A stretch of DNA of 47,779 nucleotides. Source: Candidatus Bipolaricaulota bacterium. GTDB lineage: Bacteria; Bipolaricaulota; Bipolaricaulia; Bipolaricaulales; Bipolaricaulaceae. Under the pieces are notes generated by a model. It had not been told where the DNA came from and did no database searches. It saw only the letters and a list, made by a program, of their open reading frames with translations. The stretch's first letter is position 1, and each line of letters starts with the position of its first letter. Of the stretch, positions 1-9,112 are shown one piece after another. The stretch lies in the NCBI GenBank assembly GCA_030550535.1, contig JAUQPF010000036.1:1-47779 (forward strand), read 5' to 3'. The translations under genes were made by a program, and so were the position numbers.

Positions 1-18
1 AGTAAGCTTCGGTTTTGC

Positions 19-93
19 GCCGGCGTAGCTCAGCGGCAGAGCAGCCGCTTCGTAAGCGGCGGGTCGGAGGTTCGAGTCCTCTCGCCGGCTCCA
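19..93 (+). tRNA. tRNA-Thr (anticodon CGT)
   Basis: A full cloverleaf can be folded by hand. The acceptor stem is GCCGGCG (19-25) with CGCCGGC (83-89). The D stem is GCTC/GAGC, the anticodon stem is GCCGC/GCGGC around loop TTCGTAA with anticodon CGT at 51-53, and the T arm is GGAGG-TTCGAGT-CCTCT (66-82, with one G-T pair). The discriminator is T90 and CCA is encoded at 91-93. CGT reads ACG, so the tRNA carries threonine. The G1-C72 and C2-G71 pairs agree with known threonine identity elements. It lies 26 nt before pdxS and may be co-transcribed with it. Confidence 0.97.
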
Positions 94-119
94 GGGCTTG
101 GCCCGCGGAGGTGGGGAGG

Positions 120-995
120 ATGCTGAAGGGAACCTACCGGGTGAAGACGGGGTTCGCCGAGATGTTCAAGGGCGGGGTCATCATGGACGTGACCACGCCC
201 GAGCAGGCCCAGATCGCGGAGGAGGCCGGGGCGGTGGCGGTGATGGCCCTGGAGCGGGTGCCCGCGGACATCCGAGCCCAGGGCGGCGTGGCGAGGATGG
301 CCGACCCCAAAAGGATCAAGGAGATCATGCGCGCCGTCTCCATCCCGGTCATGGCCAAGTGCCGCATTGGCCACATCGCGGAGGCCAAGATCCTTGAGGC
401 TTTGGGGGTGGACTTCATCGACGAGTCCGAGGTCCTCACCCCGGCTGATCCCTTCCACCACATCGACAAGTGGCAGTTCAAGGTGCCGTTTGTGTGCGGC
501 TGCCGGGACCTCGGGGAGGCCTGCCGGAGGCTGGCGGAGGGGGCGGCCATGCTGCGCACCAAGGGCGAGGCCGGCACGGGCAACGTGGTGGAGGCCGTGC
601 GCCACATGCGCCTCCTCAACGACCAGATCCGCCGCCTCAAGGAGATGTCCCGGGCGGAGCTCGTGTCCTACGCCAAGGAGCTGGGCGCGCCCGTGGAGAT
701 CCTGGAGATGATCCAGGAGCTGGGGCGGCTCCCGGTGGTGAACTTCGCGGCCGGGGGCATTGCCACGCCGGCGGATGCCGCCCTCATGCGGATGCTTGGC
801 GCCGACGGCGTCTTCGTGGGAAGCGGCATCTTCAAGAGCGAGAACCCCGAGAAGCGCGCCCGCGCCATCGTGCTCGCCTGCACCTATTACGACGATCCTG
901 AGCTCCTGGCCAAGGTCTCCGAGGACCTGGGCGAGGCCATGCCCGGCCTGGAGATCGAGAAGATCCCCGAGCACGCCCTCCTTCAGTACCGATGA
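120..995 (+). CDS. pdxS: PdxS, pyridoxal 5'-phosphate synthase, synthase subunit
   Basis: This is the lyase/synthase subunit of the DXP-independent vitamin B6 route. It builds PLP from ribose 5-phosphate, glyceraldehyde 3-phosphate and ammonia supplied by PdxT. The protein is 291 aa, close to the usual 290-295. It has the N-terminal KGGVIMDVT segment, the catalytic lysines in [11 protein letters not shown] and [11 protein letters not shown], and the [27 protein letters not shown] phosphate-binding region (two adjoining pieces). An open frame extends upstream into the tRNA, but the ATG at 120 follows GGAGGTG (107-113) and matches the family N-terminus (MLKGTYRVK), so it is chosen. The stop overlaps the pdxT start, giving translational coupling with its partner subunit. 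Confidence 0.97.
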   Translation: MLKGTYRVKTGFAEMFKGGVIMDVTTPEQAQIAEEAGAVAVMALERVPADIRAQGGVARMADPKRIKEIMRAVSIPVMAKCRIGHIAEAKILEALGVDFIDESEVLTPADPFHHIDKWQFKVPFVCGCRDLGEACRRLAEGAAMLRTKGEAGTGNVVEAVRHMRLLNDQIRRLKEMSRAELVSYAKELGAPVEILEMIQELGRLPVVNFAAGGIATPADAALMRMLGADGVFVGSGIFKSENPEKRARAIVLACTYYDDPELLAKVSEDLGEAMPGLEIEKIPEHALLQYR

Positions 996-1558
996 AGATC
1001 GGGGTTTTGGCCGTCCAGGGCGCGGCACGGGAGCACCTTTTGTGCCTAAGCCGGTTAGGGGTGGAAGCGGTTCCGGTCCTGCGGCCCGCGGACCTTGCGG
1101 GCCTTTCGGGGATCATCCTTCCGGGCGGGGAGTCCACGGCCCAGTGGCGTCTCCTTTCCCGGGCGGGCTTGGCCGACCCCCTCCAGGAGGCGCTGCGGGA
1201 GGGACTTCCCGCGTTCGGCACCTGTGCTGGCCTCATCCTCCTTGCGCAGGAGATCACGAATTGGCCGGAGCGGTACCTCGGCGCCCTGGACGTGGCGGTG
1301 GAGCGCAACGCCACGGGAAGGCAGGTGGACTCGTTCGAGGCGAAGGTGCGGGTGGACGGGCTTGGGGAGGTGCCCGCGGTGTTCATCCGGGCTCCGGCCA
1401 TCCGGCGGGTAGGTCCGGGGGTGGAGGTCCTCGGGACGTACGAGGGCGAGCCGGTTCTCGTTCGGCAGGGTTCCGTCCTTGGCGCCACCTTCCATCCCGA
1501 GCTCACCGAGGACCTTCGCGTCCATGAGCTTTTCCTGAGCTTGTGCCGAAAGGGGTGA
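992..1558 (+). CDS. pdxT: PdxT, glutaminase subunit of PLP synthase
   Basis: This class I glutamine amidotransferase hydrolyses glutamine and channels ammonia to PdxS in the 12+12 PLP synthase complex. The protein is 188 aa, normal for the family. Visible motifs are LPGGEST near residues 44-50, the nucleophile elbow FGTCAGL (Cys about residue 79), and the C-terminal FHPELTED carrying the His-Glu pair of the catalytic triad. The start ATG lies inside the pdxS stop (ATGA). The gap gene begins two bases after its stop, so pdxS-pdxT-gap read as one unit. Confidence 0.96.
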   Translation: MKIGVLAVQGAAREHLLCLSRLGVEAVPVLRPADLAGLSGIILPGGESTAQWRLLSRAGLADPLQEALREGLPAFGTCAGLILLAQEITNWPERYLGALDVAVERNATGRQVDSFEAKVRVDGLGEVPAVFIRAPAIRRVGPGVEVLGTYEGEPVLVRQGSVLGATFHPELTEDLRVHELFLSLCRKG

Positions 1559-1560
1559 AC

Positions 1561-2613
1561 ATGGTGAGGATAGCGATCAACGGGTTTGGGCGGATCGGGC
1601 GGGTGACGCTTCGCGTTTTGGCCAAGCGGGGCTGGCCCCTGGAGCTTGTGGCCATCAACGACCCCTTCCTCTCCCCGCCGACGGCGGCGCACCTCGTGAA
1701 GTACGACACGGTCTATGGCCGGGCGCCGTTCCCCGTTTCCGCCACAGAGAAGGCCCTCCACGTGGATGGCCGGGAGATCCGGTTCTTCGGGGACAAGGAC
1801 GGCTACAAGGATCCGGCTGCGCTTCCCTGGAAGGATTTGGAGATCGATGTGGTGATCGAGGCGAGCGGGGCCTTCACCGATCCGGCCTTGGCGGGCGGGC
1901 ACCTCAAAGCGGGGGCCAAACGCGTCCTCATCTCCGCCCCGCCTAGAGGCGAGGAGTCCGCGGACGTCCCCCAGATCCTCTGGCGCATCAACGAGCATCA
2001 TTTCGACCCTCAAAAGCACCAGATCGTGTCCGCGGCCTCCTGCACCACGAACTCCCTGGGGCCGGTGGTGAAGGTCCTGCACGAGGCCTTCGGGATCGAG
2101 CACGGCTTTTTGACCACGATCCACGCGTACACGGCGGACCAGCGGCTGGTGGACGCGCCCCATCGGGACTTGGCGCGGGCGCGGGCCGCGGCCGCCAACA
2201 TCGTTCCCACCTCCACCGGCGCGGCCCGCTCCATCCCCATCATCTTCCCCGAACTCAAGGGGAAGATGGACGGGATCGCCATGCGCGTCCCGGTCCCCTC
2301 GGGCTCGGTTTCCGACTTCGTGGCCAAGCTCAAGAGGCCCGCGGGGGCAACGATGAAGGAAGCGGTGGAGAACGTGAACCGGGCGTTTGAAGAGGCGGCG
2401 AAGGGCCCGCTGGGGGAGGTCATGGCCGTGACCCGCGATCCCATCGTGTCCTCCGATGTGCTGGGTGAGGACCACTCCGCGGTGGTGGCCCTGGCCTACA
2501 CCATGGTCCTCTCCGCGGCCTTGGACGTGGTGAAGGTGCTCTCCTTCTACGACAACGAGTGGGGCTACTGCTGCCGGCTGGTGGATGTGGCCCAGTACAT
2601 CGCCGGCCGCTAG
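1561..2613 (+). CDS. gap: Glyceraldehyde-3-phosphate dehydrogenase (type I)
   Basis: This enzyme interconverts glyceraldehyde 3-phosphate and 1,3-bisphosphoglycerate in glycolysis/gluconeogenesis. The N-terminal INGFGRIGR is the Rossmann dinucleotide loop, and the Asp in AINDPF is the usual mark of NAD preference. The catalytic cysteine is Cys161 in SAASCTTNS, with the HAYTADQ and [10 protein letters not shown] substrate-binding segments following. The end is [18 protein letters not shown]. At 350 aa it is slightly longer than the common 330-340. The ATG at 1561 follows AAGGGGTG and gives the family start [11 protein letters not shown], so an in-frame ATG at 1543 inside pdxT is rejected. No pgk or tpiA is adjacent. 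Confidence 0.97.
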   Translation: MVRIAINGFGRIGRVTLRVLAKRGWPLELVAINDPFLSPPTAAHLVKYDTVYGRAPFPVSATEKALHVDGREIRFFGDKDGYKDPAALPWKDLEIDVVIEASGAFTDPALAGGHLKAGAKRVLISAPPRGEESADVPQILWRINEHHFDPQKHQIVSAASCTTNSLGPVVKVLHEAFGIEHGFLTTIHAYTADQRLVDAPHRDLARARAAAANIVPTSTGAARSIPIIFPELKGKMDGIAMRVPVPSGSVSDFVAKLKRPAGATMKEAVENVNRAFEEAAKGPLGEVMAVTRDPIVSSDVLGEDHSAVVALAYTMVLSAALDVVKVLSFYDNEWGYCCRLVDVAQYIAGR

Positions 2614-3295
2614 GTGGCTCGCGGGGTGGGTTGGGCTCCTTTTCCCGCCCCAGTGCCTCGTTTGCGGAAAGGAGCTTGGGGAACCCGCACCGGTTTGCGC
2701 CGAATGTTTCGGGGAGCTTCCCCGGTGGGGCGCGGTTTGTCAGGTCTGCGGGGTGGGGGTTGCGGCGGGCTTGGACCTCTGCGAGGCGTGCGCGGTGGAG
2801 GCCAGGCCCTATTCCTGGGCCCGCTCGATCGGGCCCTATGAAGGGGTTCTGCGGGCCCTTATCCTCCTCGTGAAGTACGAGGGCGAGCGGGCCGTGGCCC
2901 GCGTTCTGGCGCGGGAGATGGCCCGGACGGTGGCCGGGGAGGTGGCGGTGGTGACCTGGGTTCCGCCGGATCCGCTCAGGCTCCGTCGGCGGGGCTTCCA
3001 CGGGGCGGAGCTCCTGGGCCGCGAGGTGGCCAGGATCCTGGACCTTCCGGCAAAGCCCCTTCTTCGCAAGCTTCGGCCTTCCCCGGAGCAGGTGGGACGG
3101 CCCCGGGAGGAGCGGATCCGCGCCATGCACGGCCTTTTTGTGGCCACGCGGCGGGGCCGGGGGGAGGCCGTGCTCCTCGTGGACGACGTTTTGACCACGG
3201 GGGCCACGGCGGCGGAGGGCGTGCGGGCCCTGCAAGAGGCCGGCTTCGGCGAGGTGGCCGTGCTCACCTGTGCCCGCACCGTGGGACGGGAGTGA
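2585..3295 (+). CDS. comF: ComF-family amidophosphoribosyltransferase-like protein
   Basis: The protein is a double zinc-ribbon followed by a type I phosphoribosyltransferase fold, as in ComF of competent bacteria and GntX/YhgH homologues. Two CxxC pairs (CLVC, CAEC) and a second set (CQVC, CEAC) occupy roughly residues 24-66. The PRPP-binding loop [14 protein letters not shown] is near residues 197-210. The only normal in-frame start is the ATG at 2585, which overlaps the end of gap by 29 nt; no strong ribosome binding site precedes it. ComF is needed for inward transport of single-stranded DNA during transformation in several species, but no other competence gene is visible here, so that role is inferred from the family. 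Confidence 0.85.
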   Translation: MWPSTSPAARWLAGWVGLLFPPQCLVCGKELGEPAPVCAECFGELPRWGAVCQVCGVGVAAGLDLCEACAVEARPYSWARSIGPYEGVLRALILLVKYEGERAVARVLAREMARTVAGEVAVVTWVPPDPLRLRRRGFHGAELLGREVARILDLPAKPLLRKLRPSPEQVGRPREERIRAMHGLFVATRRGRGEAVLLVDDVLTTGATAAEGVRALQEAGFGEVAVLTCARTVGRE

Positions 3296-3897
3296 TGGAG
3301 ATCCAAAGCTTCGTGGTGGGACCGCTTCTCACCAACGTCTACCTCCTCGTTGAGGGGGGCGAGGCCGCCCTCATCGACCCCGGCGGCACCTCCCCCGAGC
3401 TGGAGCTTGCCCTCGCCCAAGTGAAGCTGCGCTACATCCTCCTCACCCATGGTCACTTTGACCACGCGGACTATGCCGAGCTATTTCGGGCTCGGACGGG
3501 GGCACCCATCCTCTACCATCCCGCGGAGAAGCCGACGTTCTGGGCCCTGGGCCGCACCCCGCCCCCTTTGGATCAGCCCCTGAACGAGGGGGACCGCCTT
3601 CCCTTGGGTTCTGAGGAGCTTTGGGTTTGGCATTTGCCCGGCCACTCCCCGGGCTCCGTGGCCTTCCTTTGGGAAAAGGGGAAGATCGCGTGGGTGGGAG
3701 ACGTCCTTTTTGCGGGGTCGGTGGGGCGCACGGACCTTCCCGGCGGCTCCTGGGAAGAGCTCTCCCGCTCCCTTTTGCGGCTTTTGAGCCTGGGGGAGGA
3801 GTGGCGGATCCTTCCGGGGCATGGGCCCGCCACGGCCCTGGCCCACGAAAGGGCGCGCAACCCGTTCCTAAGGGAGCTCGTGCATGGGCGCGCTTGA
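3295..3897 (+). CDS. MBL-fold hydrolase, glyoxalase II-like
   Basis: This is a metallo-beta-lactamase fold hydrolase of about 200 aa, the size of the short prokaryotic glyoxalase II/YcbL group. The metal motif THGHFDH gives His52, His54, Asp56 and His57. Further ligands are in LPGHSPGS (His), the Asp of AWVGDVLFAG and the His of LPGHGPAT. The group commonly hydrolyses S-lactoylglutathione or related thioesters, but the substrate cannot be read from the sequence. The ATG at 3295 overlaps the comF stop by one base (TGATG). The 3' end overlaps dnaG by 14 nt. Confidence 0.88.
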   Translation: MEIQSFVVGPLLTNVYLLVEGGEAALIDPGGTSPELELALAQVKLRYILLTHGHFDHADYAELFRARTGAPILYHPAEKPTFWALGRTPPPLDQPLNEGDRLPLGSEELWVWHLPGHSPGSVAFLWEKGKIAWVGDVLFAGSVGRTDLPGGSWEELSRSLLRLLSLGEEWRILPGHGPATALAHERARNPFLRELVHGRA

Positions 3898-5596
3898 GGA
3901 GATCAAAGCGCGGGTGAACATCGTGGACCTCATCGGCCGGTATGTGGTGCTCAAGCCGGCTGGGAAGAACTACAAGGCCCGCTGCCCCTTCCATCCCGAC
4001 GACACGCCCTCCCTCATGGTCTCCCCGGAAAAAGGCCTTTGGCACTGTTTTGGCTGCGGAGCCGGCGGCGATGCCCTCTCCTTCCTCATGCGCATCGAAC
4101 GCCTCTCCTTCCAGGAGGCCCTGGCCAAGCTCGCGGGGGAGCTGGGGATTGAACTCCGGGGTGGGGAGGGCCGGGCCCGTCTCCTTCAGGTGAACCAGGA
4201 GGCCCTGCGCTACTTCCAAAAGGCCCTGCAGGGTCCGGAGGGCGAGAAAGCTCGAAGCTATTTAGTTTCTCGGGGCATCGGGGAGGCCTTATGGGCCCGA
4301 TGGGGGCTGGGGTACGCCCCGCCCGCGTGGGACGGGCTTTTGCGGACCTTAAGCCGCTTCGGGGTGCAGACCCTTTTGGAGCTGGGCCTGGCCGTGCCCG
4401 GCGACCGTGGCCCCTACGACCGCTTCCGGGACCGCGTGATGTTCGCCATCCGCGACGAGCAGGGGCGGGTGGTGGCCTTCGCCGGAAGGGCCTTCGAGGG
4501 CGAGCCCAAATACCTCAACACCCCCAACACCCCGCTGTTCACAAAGGGCACGCTCCTCTATGGGCTGGACCTGGCGAAGGAGGCCATTCGCCGGAGGGGC
4601 CAGGCGGTGGTCGTGGAGGGCTACACCGACGTGATCAGCCTCCATGCCGCGGGGATCGAGGAGGCCGTGGCCTCCATGGGCACCTCCCTCACGGCGGATC
4701 AGGCCCGGCTCCTTTCCCGCTACACCGACGAAGTGGTGATCGCCTACGACCGCGATGCGGCCGGCGAGTCCTCGGCCCTGCGGGGCATGCTCATCCTCCG
4801 CCAGGCGGGCCTGCGGGTGCGCGTGGCCTCCCTTCCTCCCGAAGAGGACCCGGACAGCTTTGTGCGCAAGGAGGGCGGGGAGGCCATGCGTGCCGTGCTC
4901 GCCCAGGCCCAGCCCTTCCACCAATTTTTCCTTTCCGCCTTGGCCTCCCGCTACGACCTTGGGACCACCGAAGGGAAGGAGGCCGCCCTGCGGGAGGCCC
5001 AGGCCTTGTGGCCCGAGGTGACCAGCCCCGCCCTGCGCCTGGAGCTCCTCACCGGCCTTTCTTCCCTCCTCGGCCTTCCGCCGGAGGAGGTGCAGGAGGC
5101 CTTGCGCGGGGTGAGCCGGCCCGTGTCCCCTGCGGAGCGGAAAAAGGAGGGTGCGGAGCCCGTTCTCACCCCGGAGGATCTGGTGGTGCGGTTCCTCCTG
5201 GAGGGGAAGGTCCCGGAGCCCGTGGTTTCCGAGCTTCTGGCGGAGGAGGGCCGGTTCAGCCCGGCCTATCGGGAGGTGGTGCGGCGGTGGGCGGAGGCCC
5301 GGGCGGCCGGGGAGAAGCCCGCGCCGGCCCACCTTCTTTCCGGGGTTTCCCCGGAGGCCGCGGCCCAGGTGGCGCGCGCCCTCCTCGTGGACCTGAAGGT
5401 GGCCGACGAGAACCGGGCCCTGGAGGAGGCGCTCGTGCGCTTCCTCTATCTTCCGCGGATCACCCGACGCATGGAGGAGGTGCGGTTGGCCCTAAAGGAG
5501 GCGGAGGCTCGGGCCGATGGGGAGGCGGTGCGCCGGCTCAGCCTGGAGTTCCAGCGTCTGTGCCGGGAGCGTTTAGAGCTTTTGCGGAAAAGATGA
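3884..5596 (+). CDS. dnaG: DNA primase
   Basis: Primase synthesises the RNA primers for replication. The N-terminal zinc-binding domain has Cys34, His37, Cys55 and Cys58 (CPFH and CFGC motifs). The TOPRIM catalytic domain shows [16 protein letters not shown] and AYDRDAAGE, the acidic metal-binding residues. The C-terminal part is the helical DnaB-interaction region, with weaker conservation. At 570 aa it is in the usual bacterial range. It overlaps both the MBL hydrolase gene upstream and the sigma factor gene downstream (ATGA at 5593). The dnaG-rpoD pair is the core of the classical macromolecular synthesis operon; rpsU, usually first in that operon, is absent here. Confidence 0.97.
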   Translation: MGALEEIKARVNIVDLIGRYVVLKPAGKNYKARCPFHPDDTPSLMVSPEKGLWHCFGCGAGGDALSFLMRIERLSFQEALAKLAGELGIELRGGEGRARLLQVNQEALRYFQKALQGPEGEKARSYLVSRGIGEALWARWGLGYAPPAWDGLLRTLSRFGVQTLLELGLAVPGDRGPYDRFRDRVMFAIRDEQGRVVAFAGRAFEGEPKYLNTPNTPLFTKGTLLYGLDLAKEAIRRRGQAVVVEGYTDVISLHAAGIEEAVASMGTSLTADQARLLSRYTDEVVIAYDRDAAGESSALRGMLILRQAGLRVRVASLPPEEDPDSFVRKEGGEAMRAVLAQAQPFHQFFLSALASRYDLGTTEGKEAALREAQALWPEVTSPALRLELLTGLSSLLGLPPEEVQEALRGVSRPVSPAERKKEGAEPVLTPEDLVVRFLLEGKVPEPVVSELLAEEGRFSPAYREVVRRWAEARAAGEKPAPAHLLSGVSPEAAAQVARALLVDLKVADENRALEEALVRFLYLPRITRRMEEVRLALKEAEARADGEAVRRLSLEFQRLCRERLELLRKR

Positions 5597-6645
5597 GCTC
5601 ATCCCCGGAGTTCGTGGAGGCAGGGCGGCCGGAGGGGCTCGAGGGCGAGGAGGATCTCCTCACCCTCCTCCCCTTCCTGGTGGAGATGGCGGAGGCCGAG
5701 CCCGAGGAGCCCGAGGAGCGCGCCCAAGACCCCATCCGCACCTATCTTCGGGAGATCGGCCGCGTGCCCCTCCTCACCAAGGAGGAGGAGGTGGAGCTGG
5801 CCCAGAAGATCGAGGCGGGCCGGGAGGCCGCCCGCCGCCTGCGCGCGGAGAAGAACCTCCCCCCTGAGGAGCGCGCGCGCCTGGAGGAGCTCGTGCGGGA
5901 GGGGCAAGCCGCCCGGGAGCGCATGGCCACCGCTAACCTCCGCCTTGTGGTCTCCATCGCCAAGCGCTACATGCACCGCGGCCTTTCCTTTTTGGACCTC
6001 ATCCAGGAGGGGAACATCGGGCTCATGCGGGCCATTGAGAAGTTCGACTGGCGCAAGGGCTTCAAGTTCTCCACCTACGCCACCTGGTGGATCCGGCAGG
6101 CCATCACCCGGGCCATCGCCGATCAGGCCCGCACCATCCGCGTTCCCACCCACACCATGGAGGCCGTACAGGAACTGCACCGCCTGCGCCAGGAGTACGT
6201 GCGCGAGCACGGCGTTCCCCCCACCTACGAGGAGCTCGCGGAGCTTCTGGGCACCAGCGTGGACCGCGTGAAGAAGCTGGAGCAGGCCCTCATGTCCACG
6301 ACCTCCCTGGAGCGGCCGCTTTCGGAGGACGACGAGGAGACCTTGGGCGACTTCATTCCCGATGAGAGCGCGCCCTCCCCGGTGAAGGAGGCCCTGAAGG
6401 CCAAGCTGCGGGAGGACCTGCTGCGGGCGCTGCAGGAGCTGGAGCCCAGGGAGCGGGAGATCCTGGAGCTGCGCTATGGCCTCAAGGACGGGCATCCCCG
6501 CACCCTGAAGGAGGTGGCCACCCAGTTCGACATCACCCGGGAGCGCGTGCGCCAGCTCGAGCTCAAGGCCTTGGAGAAGCTGAAGTACCCGGCGCGCCAG
6601 CGCTCCCTGCGCTACCTCTACAGCCTCCTTCTTTCCGAGGAATGA
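5593..6645 (+). CDS. rpoD: Primary RNA polymerase sigma factor (sigma-70/SigA)
   Basis: This is the housekeeping sigma factor. Region 1.2 reads [20 protein letters not shown]. Region 2 contains [33 protein letters not shown] (core binding) and the -10 recognition segment [11 protein letters not shown]. Region 3 is [12 protein letters not shown]. Region 4.2 carries the -35 helix [19 protein letters not shown]. The protein is 350 aa, and only a short acidic stretch of about 45 residues lies ahead of region 1.2, so a full region 1.1 is missing, as in many short SigA proteins. The ATG at 5593 overlaps the dnaG stop. Near-consensus -10 elements in the window agree with a standard region 2.4. Confidence 0.96.
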   Translation: MSSSPEFVEAGRPEGLEGEEDLLTLLPFLVEMAEAEPEEPEERAQDPIRTYLREIGRVPLLTKEEEVELAQKIEAGREAARRLRAEKNLPPEERARLEELVREGQAARERMATANLRLVVSIAKRYMHRGLSFLDLIQEGNIGLMRAIEKFDWRKGFKFSTYATWWIRQAITRAIADQARTIRVPTHTMEAVQELHRLRQEYVREHGVPPTYEELAELLGTSVDRVKKLEQALMSTTSLERPLSEDDEETLGDFIPDESAPSPVKEALKAKLREDLLRALQELEPREREILELRYGLKDGHPRTLKEVATQFDITRERVRQLELKALEKLKYPARQRSLRYLYSLLLSEE

Positions 6646-7559
6646 CGGTCCTCCTCATCCTTGGCCCCACCGCGGTGGGGAAAACGAGGGTGGCGGCGTA
6701 CGTCGCGGAGAGGGTGGGGGCCGAGGTCATCTCCGCCGATGCCCGCACGATCTTTCAGGACCTCGTGGTGGGGGCGGACCGTCCCCCGCCGGAGATCCTC
6801 GCCCGCGTTCCCCATCATCTGGTAGGCGTGTTTCCCGCGGAGGCCCGCTACGACGCTGCCCGTTTCCGTGCAGACTGCGAGCGCCTGGTCGGGGAGATCT
6901 TGGCGCGGGGGAAACGCGCGGTGATCGTGGGCGGAAGCACCCTGTACATCCGGGCCCTCACCCGCGGCCTTTTCCCCGGGCCTTCGGCGGATCCCCAAAT
7001 CCGCGCGGAGCTTGAGCGGCTTTCCACCGATGCCCTGCGGGAGGAGCTTTGGCGCGTGGACCCCGAAAGCGCCCGGCGCATCCACCCCCGCGATCGGGTG
7101 CGCCTGATCCGGGCCTTGGAGGTCTTCCGCCTCACGGGAAGGCCCATCTCCGCCCAGTGGGGAAGCGAAAAGCCTTTTCCTTGGCCGTTGGTGAAGGTGG
7201 GGCTCCTCTGCTCCCGGGAGGAGCTGCATCGGCGCATCGAGGCTCGGGTGGAACGCATGCTCCACGAGGGCCTCGTGGAGGAGGCCCGCCGCCTCTGGGA
7301 GCGGGGTCTGCCCGCGGACGCCCCCATCCTCCGCACCATCGGCTACCGCGAGCTCTTCGGCTTTTTCCGAGGGGAGTACGACCTTGAGACCGCAAAGAAG
7401 CTCATCGTCCGCCGCACCAAGGATTATGCGCGGCGCCAGCTCGCCTTCTTCCGGGCGGAAAAGGACGTGCACTGGCTGGACGTGACCGGGAAAACCCCGG
7501 AGGAGGTGGGCGCGGAGGTGCTCGCCCTTTGGCGGGAGCACGAGCCCCGCCTACAATGA
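6642..7559 (+). CDS. miaA: tRNA dimethylallyltransferase (MiaA), somewhat diverged
   Basis: MiaA transfers a dimethylallyl group to A37 of tRNAs reading UNN codons. The protein is 305 aa, the normal size. The P-loop GPTAVGKT spans residues 8-15. VPHHLVG, the usual VPHHL motif, and GYRELFGFF near the C-terminus are typical. Two usually strict motifs are altered: the DSRQ-type loop is DARTIF (Ala34, Thr36) and the GTAKP segment is GADRPP; GGTGLY reads GGSTLY. The identity is still clear from length, order of motifs and neighbours, but substrate binding may differ. The ATG overlaps the rpoD stop. Confidence 0.9.
   Translation: MTVLLILGPTAVGKTRVAAYVAERVGAEVISADARTIFQDLVVGADRPPPEILARVPHHLVGVFPAEARYDAARFRADCERLVGEILARGKRAVIVGGSTLYIRALTRGLFPGPSADPQIRAELERLSTDALREELWRVDPESARRIHPRDRVRLIRALEVFRLTGRPISAQWGSEKPFPWPLVKVGLLCSREELHRRIEARVERMLHEGLVEEARRLWERGLPADAPILRTIGYRELFGFFRGEYDLETAKKLIVRRTKDYARRQLAFFRAEKDVHWLDVTGKTPEEVGAEVLALWREHEPRLQ
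7529..7557 (+). promoter_or_regulatory. Predicted leaderless promoter of nnr
   Basis: The -35 TTGGCG (7529-7534) and -10 TACAAT (7552-7557) are separated by exactly 17 bp. The -10 ends 7 nt before the ATG at 7565, where transcription would be expected to begin. The elements lie inside the 3' end of miaA. The same -10/7 nt/start spacing recurs at dinB, glmU and the M3 peptidase gene. Confidence 0.5.
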
Positions 7560-7564
7560 GGGCC

Positions 7565-9112
7565 ATGCTCCCTGTGCTTTCCGCCAAAGCCGTTCGGGAA
7601 TTGGATCGCCGCGCGGAGGCCCTTGGGGTCCCCGCGCTCCTCCTCATGGAGTCCGCAGGAAGGGGCGCGGCCGAGGAGATCCGGCGCTGGCTTTTGGACC
7701 TCCAAGGCCGGCGGATCCTCGGCGTGGCCGGAAAAGGCGGGAACGGCGGGGATGCCCTCTGCGCCCTGCGCTTTTTGGGGCTTTGGGGCGCGGAGGTGCG
7801 GGCCGTGGTCCTGGGCGAGCCTATGGGGCCCGCGGCCACCGAATACCAGGCGTTTGCCGCCTCCTTTCCCGGAAGGGTGCAGGTCATCGGGGATGAGAAC
7901 GACCTTCCCCACCTTGAGGAGGCGCTGAGGTGGGCGGAGGTGGTGCTGGACGGCATCCTTGGCGTGGGGGTGGAGGGGGAAGCCCGGGGCCTTCCCCGTG
8001 CGGCCATCGAGCGGCTCCAGGATTTCGCGGGTGTGGTCATCGCCATCGATCTTCCCTCTGGGCTTTGCGCGGACCATGGCCGGATTTTGGGGCCGGCGGT
8101 GCGGGCCCACCTCACCCTGGCCATGGGCGCCCTCAAGCCCTGCCACCTCCTTCCGCCCGCGGCCGAGCTCTGCGGGGAGGTGCGGGTGGTGGAGGTGGCC
8201 TACCCCCCGCGCGCCTGGGAGGAGGTGAACCCCGAGGCCCACGTGCTTTCCCAGGATTTCTGTGCCTCCCTTTTGCCGAATCGGCCGCGGTTTGGCCACA
8301 AAGGGACGTTCGGCCGGGTGCTGGTGGTGGCGGGCTCCGTGGGGATGGCGGGAGCAGCGGCCCTCTGCGCGGAGGGGGCGCTGCGCGCCGGCGCCGGCCT
8401 CGTTCACGTCTTCGTGCCTGAGCCGATCTTTCCGGTCGTGGCCGGGCTTGTGCCCGAGGCCCTCGTCCACCCCGGCCGTGCCGATGCGGAGGGCACGTTC
8501 GCGCCCGAGGCCGCGGAGGAGGCCCTGCGCTGGGCCCAAGGGATGGACGTGGTCGTGGCCGGGCCGGGTTTGGGCCGCACCCCCGGCGCCGCGGAGGTCG
8601 TGCGCGCCCTCCTCACCGAAAAGCTTCCCAAGCTCGTCCTGGATGCGGACGCCCTCTTCGCCCTGGCCCAGGACCCCAAACTTTTGCGGAAAAAGCACGG
8701 GGAGCTCGTGCTCACCCCCCATCCGGGGGAGTTCTCCCGCCTCGTGGGGGTCCCCACGGAGGAAGTGGTGCCGGAGAAGATCCGCTGGGCGCGGGAGAAG
8801 GCGAAGGAGTGGAAATCCGTGGTGGTCCTGAAGGGGCCGCCCACGGCCGTGGCCGATCCCGAGGAGCGGGTTTTCCTCAACACCACGGGGAACACGGCCC
8901 TGGCCCACGGCGGCTCCGGCGACGTCCTTGCCGGGTTGATTGCGGGCCTCTGGGCCGGAGGGCTTGCCCCCTGGGAGGCCGCAGCCCTCGCGGTGTTCGC
9001 GCACGGAAGGGCCGCGGAGGTCCTGACCCTGGATCATTCCGCCCGTGCCGTCCTTCCCAGCGACCTCTTCGCCGCCCTGTCCCAGGTGTTCCTGAGCCTT
9101 GAGCGCCACTAA
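7565..9112 (+). CDS. nnr: Bifunctional NAD(P)H-hydrate epimerase / ADP-dependent dehydratase
   Basis: This enzyme repairs hydrated NADH/NADPH. The N-terminal YjeF_N half (about residues 1-210) epimerises NAD(P)HX; it has KAVRELDRRA, GVAGKGGNGGDALCALR and IDLPSGLCADHG. The C-terminal ribokinase-like half (about 230-515) is the dehydratase, with PRFGHKGTFGRVLVVAGSVG, LTPHPGEFSRL and the active-site loop HGGSGDVLAGLIAGL. Two starts are possible: the ATG at 7556, overlapping the miaA stop, and the ATG at 7565. I prefer 7565 because it matches the family N-terminus and sits 7 nt after a TACAAT -10 box. The extra residues from 7556 would be MRA only. Confidence 0.93.
   Translation: MLPVLSAKAVRELDRRAEALGVPALLLMESAGRGAAEEIRRWLLDLQGRRILGVAGKGGNGGDALCALRFLGLWGAEVRAVVLGEPMGPAATEYQAFAASFPGRVQVIGDENDLPHLEEALRWAEVVLDGILGVGVEGEARGLPRAAIERLQDFAGVVIAIDLPSGLCADHGRILGPAVRAHLTLAMGALKPCHLLPPAAELCGEVRVVEVAYPPRAWEEVNPEAHVLSQDFCASLLPNRPRFGHKGTFGRVLVVAGSVGMAGAAALCAEGALRAGAGLVHVFVPEPIFPVVAGLVPEALVHPGRADAEGTFAPEAAEEALRWAQGMDVVVAGPGLGRTPGAAEVVRALLTEKLPKLVLDADALFALAQDPKLLRKKHGELVLTPHPGEFSRLVGVPTEEVVPEKIRWAREKAKEWKSVVVLKGPPTAVADPEERVFLNTTGNTALAHGGSGDVLAGLIAGLWAGGLAPWEAAALAVFAHGRAAEVLTLDHSARAVLPSDLFAALSQVFLSLERH

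Noticed and set aside
4291-5592. Long plus-strand extension upstream of rpoD in the same frame
   Set aside because: The extension reads Gly/Arg/Pro-rich nonsense within dnaG. The family N-terminus and the ATG at 5593 overlapping the dnaG stop define the real start.
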